Source: Gammaproteobacteria bacterium (GTDB taxonomy: Bacteria; Pseudomonadota; Gammaproteobacteria; Pseudomonadales; Azotimanducaceae). From it: DNA of 64,000 bases. The notes below the pieces were generated by a model. The model saw nothing but the letters and a program-made list of their open reading frames with translations. It made no database searches and was not told the DNA's origin. The number at the start of each line of letters is the position of its first letter. The first letter of the stretch is position 1. Where the stretch lies: NCBI GenBank assembly GCA_009846005.1, contig VXYL01000073.1, forward strand, positions 1-64,000. The letters run 5' to 3'. Below are positions 1 to 7,097 of the stretch, in pieces. Made by a program: the position numbers and the translations under genes.

Positions 1-729
1 GTACTGCAGCAGGCGCTTACCGACGGTCCAGCCCTTGCCCCGTTCACCCACGAGATTCCGCTTCGGCACGCGAACGTTGTCGAGAAAGGTCTGGCAGAAC
101 GGCGACGCGCCGCTGATGAGCCGGATTGGCTTGACGCTGACGCCCGGCGTTTCCATGTCGAATAGGATGAACGAGATGCCTTCGTGCTTCGGCGCATCCG
201 GCTCGGTGCGCACTAGGCAGAACATCCAGTCGGCGAAGTTAGCGCTGGAGGTCCAGATCTTCGAGCCGTTGACGATGAAGTCGTCGCCGTCGTCGACGGC
301 CTTGGTCGAGAGGCTCGCGAGATCCGAGCCGGAGCCCGGTTCGCTGTAGCCCTGGCACCACCAGATGTCGCCGCGGACGATCTTCGGCAGGTGTTCGAGT
401 TTCTGCTCCTCGGAGCCGAACTCCAAGAGCGCGGGACCGATCATGGAGAGCCCCATGCCGGTGTGGGCGGGGCGGGCACGGATTCGGCGCATCTCTTCGC
501 CAAGAACGCCCGCCTCTTGCTTGGTGAGGCCACCGCCGCCGTATTCCTTGGGCCAGGTGGGCGCGGTCCAGCCCTTCTCGGCCATGCGGTCGAGCCAGAG
601 CTTGACCTCCGGGTTCGGGTACGTGGCCCGGCGACCGCCGCCGGTGCCTTCGCCGGGTCCTGCCGGCTGACGGATCGTCGGTGGACAGTTGTCTTCCAGC
701 CAATCCCGGACTTCCTCTCGAAAACTCAT
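1..729 (-). CDS. Acyl-CoA dehydrogenase, N-terminal part (3' end outside window)
   Basis: The gene starts at 729 and reads off the left edge; 243 codons are present. The start MSFREEVRDWLEDN is followed by the alpha-helical N-domain and the flavin/substrate-binding middle domain typical of acyl-CoA dehydrogenases. The conserved stretch WWCQGYSEPGSGSDLAS is at about residue 123, followed by KIWTSSA and FCLVRTEP. Family members oxidise acyl-CoA thioesters at C2-C3 using FAD and pass electrons to ETF. Its ATG overlaps the TGA of the upstream amidohydrolase (ATGA), so the two are probably translationally coupled in an operon with the PhyH dioxygenase. The catalytic Glu lies in the missing part, so the substrate class cannot be judged. 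Confidence 0.93.
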   Translation of the reverse strand, partial: MSFREEVRDWLEDNCPPTIRQPAGPGEGTGGGRRATYPNPEVKLWLDRMAEKGWTAPTWPKEYGGGGLTKQEAGVLGEEMRRIRARPAHTGMGLSMIGPALLEFGSEEQKLEHLPKIVRGDIWWCQGYSEPGSGSDLASLSTKAVDDGDDFIVNGSKIWTSSANFADWMFCLVRTEPDAPKHEGISFILFDMETPGVSVKPIRLISGASPFCQTFLDNVRVPKRNLVGERGKGWTVGKRLLQY

Positions 730-1904
730 GCCTGCTGCTTCTCCTCTGTGTCTGGTTTCGCTGGTTCGACCTCCCGCCCCCGGACCACAACCTTGACGGG
801 CTGTTGCAAGGTCTGCAAGTCGAGGAGTGGATTCCCGCGCACGAATAGTAGATCGGCGGACAGGCCTTCGCGCAAGACGCCGGTAACATCGGCAAGGCCG
901 AGCGCCGCCGCGCACTCGCTGGTAGCGCACTTTAGGACTTCGATGGGCTCGAGCTCCGCTAGCCGCGCAAACACCGGTAGCGCCCGGGCCAAATCCTGGT
1001 GACGAACGTTGGGGATTCCGGCATCCGTGGAGGCGACCAGCCGACACCCCGCCGCCTTCATTCCGCGCATGTTCTCGCGCACGGCAACGGCGAACTCTTC
1101 CGGGAAGCGGCCCCAACCGGCGTTGATGGTCGGGGACACCCACACGCCCCGGCGGGCGATCTCAGCGGCGACCACTGGATCGTAGGGTTCGCGTTTGCCC
1201 TCGGCTCCGATCCACGAACAATGCTCGATGCTTCGCACCCCGGCATTCGCCGCGTGACGGATGCCCGGCGTACCGTGGCAGTGGGCGGCGACGTCGTAAC
1301 CGAGTTCGTTTGCCGCCGCGACGATGGCCGTCGTCGTCGCCTGATCGAACTGGGCGTCCTTGGGCTGGCTGTCGGGCGTCTGCATGCCGCCGGTGGCCAT
1401 CAGCTTGATGAGATCGACGCCGTGGGCGTGCTGGCGTTCGATGACTGCTTTCGCCCCTTCCAGGTCGACCGACTCGCCGCCCCAAAAGTGGCAGTGGCCC
1501 TTCATGGACGTGACGGGCTGACCAGCACACAGCAGGCGCGGGCCGAGGATCTCCCCCGCGTTGATTCGATCCCGGAGTTCAAGCTCCAGCCAGTTGCCGC
1601 CGCCGAGGTCGCGGGCCGTGGTGATGCCGTGGCGAACCATCACCTCCGCACGGTTCTTCGTTTTCTTGCGGATCACCCGGGGGCTCTGCGCCAACTGCTC
1701 CTCGAGCGACGCAATGGCCGGATCGAGAACCATATGGACGTGGGCGTCGATGAGCCCAGGAACCACGGTCAGGCCCGTACAGTCCTCGCCCTGCCAGCCG
1801 TTTCCCAGTGCAGCGATCGAATCGCCCTCAACCGCAATGGAGTCGAACGTTGCATAGTCGTCCGCAACCCCATCCCAGATGCGAAGGTTCGTATAGACAG
1901 ACAT
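726..1904 (-). CDS. Metal-dependent amidohydrolase (imidazolonepropionase-like)
   Basis: This is a 392-residue amidohydrolase-superfamily enzyme. It shows the HxH metal motif in VPGLIDAHVHM, a lysine in LIKLMATGG that could be the carboxylated metal bridge, later metal histidines in AAHCHGTPG and SIEHCSW, and the catalytic aspartate in STDAGIPN. The C-terminus has the composite beta-domain return LREGLSADLLFVRGNPL. No signal peptide is seen, so it is probably cytoplasmic. The family hydrolyses amide or cyclic amide bonds; the substrate is unknown. It starts directly after the stop of the PhyH gene with no gap and overlaps the acyl-CoA dehydrogenase by 4 bp, so the three genes form one operon likely dedicated to breakdown of one compound. 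Confidence 0.92.
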   Translation of the reverse strand: MSVYTNLRIWDGVADDYATFDSIAVEGDSIAALGNGWQGEDCTGLTVVPGLIDAHVHMVLDPAIASLEEQLAQSPRVIRKKTKNRAEVMVRHGITTARDLGGGNWLELELRDRINAGEILGPRLLCAGQPVTSMKGHCHFWGGESVDLEGAKAVIERQHAHGVDLIKLMATGGMQTPDSQPKDAQFDQATTTAIVAAANELGYDVAAHCHGTPGIRHAANAGVRSIEHCSWIGAEGKREPYDPVVAAEIARRGVWVSPTINAGWGRFPEEFAVAVRENMRGMKAAGCRLVASTDAGIPNVRHQDLARALPVFARLAELEPIEVLKCATSECAAALGLADVTGVLREGLSADLLFVRGNPLLDLQTLQQPVKVVVRGREVEPAKPDTEEKQQA

Positions 1905-2954
1905 CTAGCGCCCCAACCGCCAACCACCCCACATATCCTCGCCCACCAGTGCGTCTTCGGCGAAGCGTTTGGCGTCCTTGAACCACTCGAACTGCCCGAT
2001 GCGCTTGTGCTCCTCGGGCGAGAGGACTTCCCGGTCCAACGTGAAGTCGGCGAAGACGGCCCAGCGGATGGAATCGCCCATATGCACGCCCGCAGAGTGG
2101 ACCGTCCGTCCGTGCCAGAAGATGACATCGCCCTTCTCGCCCGCGAATTCGACCGGTTCGATCTCGGCCACAATCTGTCTCACGGCGTCGCGGAAGTCCG
2201 GAAGCGGCGACCAGTTCGCCTCGAAGCGATGCGCCCGGAACATGATCTTGTGGCTGCCCGGATACACCGTAAAGCCGCCGCTACGGGGCGGGACATCGTC
2301 GAGATAGGCGCAGGCATTGAGTTGCTGGCAGACCTGATCGGTGTGGGGACCAAGGGGGCGCGTCAATCGCTCGGGGTCGTCCGTATCGACTTCGCCGGCG
2401 TTGGGGAACACCGCATAGACGCCGCGGGTCCGTTCGCTCGGTCTGAGATCGTCGCCGAGCAACACCTTGGCCACCGCGCGGACTCGGGGGTGGTTGGGAA
2501 CCAGGTCCATCAGAAAGTCGGCATTGCCGAGATCGTGTAGCTTGACGGTGTGTCCCCCGTAGACGATGCGCTGCCGCCCCTGGTAGGGACCGGACTCGTC
2601 CGGCCGCGGCATCGGGGCCCACTCGGGGCTCGCCCAAGTCGAGGAGTCGTCGGGTGACGGCGCAGTCGCCCCCCCGGCCATCGGCACCTGGTCTCTCAAA
2701 TACGTCCAAGTCTTACCAAGCGCTTCCTCAACCGCCGCGGCCTCGATCAGGCGCTTCTTGACGAGAAACCCGTTGTCCACGAAGAACTGGATCTCTTCTT
2801 GGGATATCGTCTCGCCAGGGCAGGTCAAATCCGGCGCTTCAAAAACGATGCTCGGCTTCTTCTCGACGGGTCGCAGCTTCGACGCATCCGAGGGCGGACT
2901 TGCGTTAGTCTGTTGCACCGGTACCAAGCCAAATCCCTTCCCCGCAGACTGCAT
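1905..2954 (-). CDS. Phytanoyl-CoA dioxygenase (PhyH) family protein
   Basis: This is a 349-residue Fe(II)/2-oxoglutarate dioxygenase-like protein. The iron ligands are visible as HTD in LGPHTDQVCQQLN and a distal histidine in FWHGRTVHSAG, followed by an arginine in IRWAVFADF that would hold 2-oxoglutarate. The N-terminal helix ISQEEIQFFVDNGFLVKKRLI is typical of PhyH proteins. The ATG at 2954 was chosen because the open frame further upstream runs through a dispersed palindromic repeat and is low-complexity. It is the first gene of a minus-strand operon with the amidohydrolase and acyl-CoA dehydrogenase, and is divergent from the ADP-ribosylglycohydrolase. PhyH enzymes hydroxylate diverse substrates; this one cannot be assigned. 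Confidence 0.9.
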   Translation of the reverse strand: MQSAGKGFGLVPVQQTNASPPSDASKLRPVEKKPSIVFEAPDLTCPGETISQEEIQFFVDNGFLVKKRLIEAAAVEEALGKTWTYLRDQVPMAGGATAPSPDDSSTWASPEWAPMPRPDESGPYQGRQRIVYGGHTVKLHDLGNADFLMDLVPNHPRVRAVAKVLLGDDLRPSERTRGVYAVFPNAGEVDTDDPERLTRPLGPHTDQVCQQLNACAYLDDVPPRSGGFTVYPGSHKIMFRAHRFEANWSPLPDFRDAVRQIVAEIEPVEFAGEKGDVIFWHGRTVHSAGVHMGDSIRWAVFADFTLDREVLSPEEHKRIGQFEWFKDAKRFAEDALVGEDMWGGWRLGR

Positions 2955-2961
2955 ATTAGAT

Positions 2962-3030
2962 CGTAGGGGCGACGCTTGTCGTCGCCCACGCCGAGTCCTG
3001 AGCGGGACGGGACAAGCCCGTCCCCTACGG
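2962..3030. repeat. Composite palindromic repeat, copy 1
   Basis: Full copy of the dispersed element. The left end CGTAGGGG leads into a GGGCGACG/CGTCGCCC hairpin, and the right half is GGGACGGG-ACAAG-CCCGTCCC ending in CCCCTACGG. It lies between the divergent PhyH and ADP-ribosylglycohydrolase genes, close to the start of both. Confidence 0.85.
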
Positions 3031-3094
3031 CACGGATGTGGCCCTTTCTTGCTCAAGCCGTCAAACTAGCTGGCTTTCCGCCACGGAGACGCCC

Positions 3095-5182
3095 ATGCCC
3101 GCCAACCTGCCAGCCGACTACGAGGAGCGCGTCTACGCCGGCGTGCTCGGCAAGATCATCGGTGTCTACCTCGGCCGCCCGTTCGAGGGCTGGCCCAACG
3201 AGCGCATCGAGGAACGCCTCGGCGAGATCGACTACTACGTCCATGACAAGCTCAACCAGCGCCTGATCGTGACCGACGACGACATCAGCGGCACGTTCAC
3301 CTTCATCCGCGCCATGGAGGACTACAACTGCGACCCGGACCTTAGCCCTAAGCAGATCGGCCAGTCGTGGCTCAACTACCTGATCGAGAACCGCACCATC
3401 CTGTGGTGGGGGGGCCTCGGGAATTCCACCGAGCACACCGCGTTCATGCGCCTGGTGTCCGGCATCGATGCGCCGGCGAGCGGCTCCATGGAAACGAACG
3501 GCAAGGTCGTCGCCGAGCAGATCGGCGCGCAGATCTTCATCGACGGCTGGGCCATGGTGTCGCCGGGCGATCCCGACCAGGCAGCCGACTTGGCCCGGCG
3601 CGCGGCGAGCGTCTCCCACGACGGCGAGGCCATCTACGGCGCCCAGGTGCTGGCGGCCATGGAAGCAGCGGCCTTCGTGGAGTCGGACACCAACAAGCTG
3701 ATCGACATTGGGGTTTCCCAGATTCCCGACGACAGCGTGCTCTATCGCATGATCGGCGACATCCGCGACTGGCATGCGAAGCACGGCGACGACTGGCGCA
3801 AGACCTTCGCCGAGATCAAGGCCAACTACGGCTACGACAAGTACGGCGGCAACTGCCACATGGTGCCGAACCACGGCCTGATCGTGCACGGCCTGCTGCA
3901 CGGCAACGACGATTTCCAGCGCGCCCTGATGGTCGTCAACACCTCGGGCTGGGACACCGATTGCAACTCGGGCAACCTCGGTTGCCTGCTCGGCATCCAG
4001 CACGGGCTCGAGGGCATCGACGCGGGTCCCGACTGGCGCGGCCCCTTCGCCGACATCTGCTATATGCCGAGCGCCGACAGCGGCAGCGGCGTCACCGATG
4101 CAGTGACCCAAGCCACCCGAATCGCCTCGATTGGCCGACGCCTTGGCGGGTCGGCGTTCGAGCCGCCGAAGGACGGCGCCCGCTACCACTTCGCCTTTCC
4201 CGGTTCGGTGCAGGGCTTCACCGGTCACCAATGCGTCGTCAACAACCGGGAAGGACCGAGCGGCGGACGTTGCCTGGCCATCCACTTCGATCCACTGGCG
4301 TCGGGCTCCACCGCGCGCGCCACCACGAGCACGTTCGTGGATTCGCTGGAGACCGCCCGCCACTTCGAAGGCCGCGGCTACGGCCTGATGACGAGCCCGA
4401 CGCTGTCGCCCGGCCAGACCGTCACGGCCAATTTGGAACTTGCCAAGAACGTCGACGACGCGGCGGAGGTCTCGATCTGTATCCGGGTGTTCGATGCCGA
4501 CGACAAGCTCATGACGCTACGCAATACGCCGACCACCCTGGACCCCGGTGCCCGCGCCGAACTGACCTGGACGATTCCCGACCTCGGTGGCTACCCCGTC
4601 GCGGCCGTCGGCGTTCAACTGGTTACCGCGCCGTCGGGGGGTACGCTGTACCTCGACCGCCTGCATTGGACCGGCGCTCCCGAGGTCAAGCTTTCGCAGA
4701 TTCCGGGCAGCATGTGGAACCGGGCCTGGGTGAACGGCGTCGACCAGTACCTGCCGAGGTGGGGCGAGTCGTTTCGGCTCGTCCACAACCGGGGCACCGG
4801 CCTGCTCCTGCATGGTGCGCGGGATTGGGAGGACTACCGCATGAGCGCCGATGTGACGCCGCACCTGATACGCCGTGCGGGAATCGCGGCCCGGGTACAG
4901 GGCATGCGCCGTTACTACGCCCTGGTGCTGAATGCCAAGGGTTCCGTGCAGATCGTTCGCGAACTGGATGGCACGACGGTGCTTGCCGAAGCGCCCTTGG
5001 AGGTGGAGTTCTACCGGACGTATCAGATGGAAATCACGGTCTCGGGGAACGCGATCACCGGTGCCGTGGACGGGGAAACGTTGCTGGAGACCGAGGACGA
5101 CGCACTCGCGACCGGCGGGATCGCCCTCCTGATCGACGAAGGACGAACGGCAACGCAAGCCGCAACCGTTAGCGCCGTTTAA
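3095..5182 (+). CDS. ADP-ribosylglycohydrolase family protein with C-terminal beta-sandwich-like domain
   Basis: This is a 695-residue protein. Residues about 8-350 match the DraG/ADP-ribosylglycohydrolase fold: GVLGKIIGVYLGRPFEGWP at the N-terminus, the metal-binding TDDDISGTFTF near residue 70, and the second metal motif NTSGWDTDCNSGN near residue 290. The rest, about 380-695, is a glycan- or jelly-roll-like region with LYLDRLHW, YYALVLNAKGSV and AVDGETLLE, resembling ConA-like or DUF1080-type domains. The ATG at 3095 has GGAG about 8 nt upstream. Family enzymes cleave ADP-ribose or other N- and O-glycosidic bonds. The fused C-terminal domain suggests a carbohydrate or nucleoside-like substrate; that is inference. 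No signal peptide is evident. Confidence 0.88.
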   Translation: MPANLPADYEERVYAGVLGKIIGVYLGRPFEGWPNERIEERLGEIDYYVHDKLNQRLIVTDDDISGTFTFIRAMEDYNCDPDLSPKQIGQSWLNYLIENRTILWWGGLGNSTEHTAFMRLVSGIDAPASGSMETNGKVVAEQIGAQIFIDGWAMVSPGDPDQAADLARRAASVSHDGEAIYGAQVLAAMEAAAFVESDTNKLIDIGVSQIPDDSVLYRMIGDIRDWHAKHGDDWRKTFAEIKANYGYDKYGGNCHMVPNHGLIVHGLLHGNDDFQRALMVVNTSGWDTDCNSGNLGCLLGIQHGLEGIDAGPDWRGPFADICYMPSADSGSGVTDAVTQATRIASIGRRLGGSAFEPPKDGARYHFAFPGSVQGFTGHQCVVNNREGPSGGRCLAIHFDPLASGSTARATTSTFVDSLETARHFEGRGYGLMTSPTLSPGQTVTANLELAKNVDDAAEVSICIRVFDADDKLMTLRNTPTTLDPGARAELTWTIPDLGGYPVAAVGVQLVTAPSGGTLYLDRLHWTGAPEVKLSQIPGSMWNRAWVNGVDQYLPRWGESFRLVHNRGTGLLLHGARDWEDYRMSADVTPHLIRRAGIAARVQGMRRYYALVLNAKGSVQIVRELDGTTVLAEAPLEVEFYRTYQMEITVSGNAITGAVDGETLLETEDDALATGGIALLIDEGRTATQAATVSAV

Positions 5183-5188
5183 ACGGAG

Positions 5189-5968
5189 TCAGTGCATCTC
5201 GTAGCCGCCAGCGACGTTCAATGCGATGCCGGTGACGTTGGGCGCCGAAGCGAGGTAGACGGCCGCCTGGCCCATGTCCTCAACGGTTTGCGGGCGACCC
5301 AAGGGCATGATGTCCGATGTGCGCTTCTGGAACGCGGGGTCGCCCTGGTTGGCCATCAGGTGGTCGTGCCACATGGCGGTGCCCACCATTCCGGGGCACA
5401 GCGCGTTGACCCGGATGCCGTCCGGGGCCAGTTCGTGGGCGAAGGACTGGGTGATGCCGATCACCGCCCACTTCGAGCCGCAGTAGGCCGCGAGCCGGGC
5501 CGAACCGCGCTTGCCGGCGATGGATGCCGTATTGACGATGGCGGCGTCGTCGGATGCCCGCAGGCTCCCCACGGCGGCACGGGTCATTAGGAACACTCCT
5601 TTGACATTGACCGCGAAGATCCCGTCCCACTGTGCTTCCCCGAATTCCTCGATGGGTCCGCTGTCGATGACGCCGGCGTTGTTGAGCAGCACGTCCACGC
5701 CGCCGAAGGCATCGACGGTCGATTGGACGGCCTGTTCGCAGGACGCCCCGTCCGTGACGTCCACCGGCGTGCACTGTACCTCGCCGATCACGGACAACTC
5801 GTCGACCGTGCTCGTCATCTCGCTGTCAGATCCCAGCGGGTAGCGCCAATCGCCGCCTGCCGGCAGATCGGCGATCATCACCCGGTGGCCCGCTTCGAGG
5901 AAGCTCTTCGCCATGCCCTTGCCAATGCCGCGGGCACCGCCGGTAACGAGTACGGTTCGGATGGCCAT
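5189..5968 (-). CDS. SDR family NAD(P)-dependent oxidoreductase
   Basis: This is a 259-residue classical short-chain dehydrogenase. It has the cofactor motif TGGARGIGKG at the N-terminus, NNAG in the middle, the catalytic serine region NTASIAGKRG, and the active-site Y-x3-K in AAYCGSK. The C-terminal VTGIALNVAGGYEMH is the usual SDR ending. The ATG at 5968 is preceded by GGAGGGGG on the coding strand, a clear ribosome site, and fits the family length of about 250. It converges with the ADP-ribosylglycohydrolase, leaving a 6-bp gap, and diverges from coq4. The substrate is probably an alcohol or sugar-derived hydroxyl, but it is not identifiable. Confidence 0.94.
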   Translation of the reverse strand: MAIRTVLVTGGARGIGKGMAKSFLEAGHRVMIADLPAGGDWRYPLGSDSEMTSTVDELSVIGEVQCTPVDVTDGASCEQAVQSTVDAFGGVDVLLNNAGVIDSGPIEEFGEAQWDGIFAVNVKGVFLMTRAAVGSLRASDDAAIVNTASIAGKRGSARLAAYCGSKWAVIGITQSFAHELAPDGIRVNALCPGMVGTAMWHDHLMANQGDPAFQKRTSDIMPLGRPQTVEDMGQAAVYLASAPNVTGIALNVAGGYEMH

Positions 5969-6041
5969 TCCCCCTCCTTCAACAGTCAGTGTGCGCCTTA
6001 AGTTGTTGTAGACTCGCCCCGAACGCGGTCGAGGCCGAGCA

Positions 6042-6763
6042 ATGGACGCGAATTGGCTAAAGAGTATGCGGTTCGGGGTCGCCCTGCGAGCCCTGCGCGA
6101 GTTGATAGACAACCCGGAGGACACGCCTCGGGTCTTCGAAATCGTCCGGGCCCTGGGCCGGCCCGCGCTAAAGCGGAGCTTGCGCCGGTTTCGAACCACG
6201 GAAGTCGGACGGCGGGTGCTGCGTGATCGCGTCGACCTGATCGACACCTTGCGCGACCGGGAGTCTCTCGCCGCCATGCCTACCGGCACGCTCGGGCGCA
6301 CCTACTACGACTTCATCTACGGCGAGTCGCTGTCCGCCGACGGACTCGTCGCCGCGAGCATGGAACACGGCGTTCAGGCGTACAACTTCAAGGATCCCGA
6401 TCTCAAGCGTTTCGGGGAACGGATGCGCGACCAGCACGATCTGTGGCACACCGTCACGCAGTACGGGCGCGACCCGTTCGGAGAACTTTGCCTCTGGCTT
6501 TCTCCTATGCCCAGACGAAGAACCGCGGCATCGGTCTGATCGTCGTCGTGGGGGCGTTTCGCGCGGTGCGGCATCTGGGACCGCGCGCGGTGAAGGCGGT
6601 GTGGCATGCCTACCGGGCGGGGCGGCACGCGAGTTGGCTGCCTGCCGAGGACTGGGCGCGCAACTTGAGCTTGCCTGTCGAGGAAGTCCGCCGGCAGTTG
6701 GCGATCAAGCCGCCAACCGAATACCGAGAGGTCTTAGCAACCGCACAAGCCGCCGCTGCGTAG
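6042..6763 (+). pseudogene. coq4: COQ4 family ubiquinone-biosynthesis protein, interrupted by a frameshift
   Basis: The first frame (6042 to about 6490) encodes the N-terminal COQ4 domain, including the family signature HDxxH-x11-E seen as HDLWH...GRDPFGE. Right after this the meaningful frame shifts by the equivalent of one missing base near 6490 and continues as LAFSYAQTKNRGIGL to the stop at 6761-6763. The two pieces together give about 240 residues, the normal length. COQ4 proteins act in coenzyme Q ring modification. The TAG stop lies in the left end of a palindromic repeat. It may be a genuine pseudogene or a sequence error. A second, deleted relic of the same gene is at 9759-9917. Confidence 0.85.
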
Positions 6764-6838
6764 GGGCGACCATAACGCGGCCGCATCGGCACGTGCGCTA
6801 TTCCCCGGCACGGGACGGGACAAGCCCGTCCCCTACGG
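6759..6838. repeat. Composite palindromic repeat, copy 2
   Basis: The left end CGTAGGGGCGACC contains the TAG stop of coq4. The left hairpin is degenerate, while the right half GGGACGGG-ACAAG-CCCGTCCC followed by CTACGG is perfect. Confidence 0.8.
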
Positions 6839-6862
6839 ACCGCGCCCGACGCCGATCCGCGT

Positions 6863-6968
6863 CGTAGGGGCGACCCTTGCGGTCGCCCGCAAAGGGCGCG
6901 CCGTCGCCGCCGGACGTACCGGCTCCCTCGGCAACGGGACGGGACAACGCCGCCCCAGTCCCCTACGG
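6863..6968. repeat. Composite palindromic repeat, copy 3
   Basis: A second copy directly follows copy 2. It has an intact left hairpin (GGGCGACC, short loop, GGTCGCCC) and a decayed right half that still ends in CCCCTACGGG. Copies 2 and 3 fill most of the 334-bp gap between coq4 and receptor 1. Confidence 0.8.
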
Positions 6969-6969
6969 G

Positions 6970-7097
6970 TTGAACCGCCCAGGGACTAGCGCATATAGTG
7001 CTTACTACCGCAGTTTGGCAAGCACAAGCTACGGCACAAAGCGGGGGAACCCCGCACGTTGTTCCCCCGTCCCATCGCTGGATTAGAGGGGATCACT
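6970..7097 (+). promoter_or_regulatory. Promoter and leader of TonB-dependent receptor 1
   Basis: A candidate sigma70 promoter is TTGAAC (6970-6975), an 18-nt spacer and TATAGT (6994-6999). Seven bases later comes ACCGCAGTTTG (from 7007), the likely transcript start. The leader carries a perfect hairpin GCGGGG-GAA-CCCCGC at 7041-7055, then a ribosome site AGAGGGG before the ATG at 7098. The -10, the 7-nt gap, ACCGCAGTTTG, the hairpin and following bases are all repeated upstream of receptor 4 (21748-21930), which supports function. Confidence 0.6.

Noticed and set aside
3053-4363. Long antisense open frame of about 436 codons opposite the ADP-ribosylglycohydrolase
   Set aside because: Biased composition and no motif; the plus strand has an intact enzyme with a ribosome site.
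7041-7055. Known riboswitch (GGGGAACC resembles part of the c-di-AMP ydaO motif)
   Set aside because: The rest of that motif is absent and the leader is too short; treated only as a shared hairpin.
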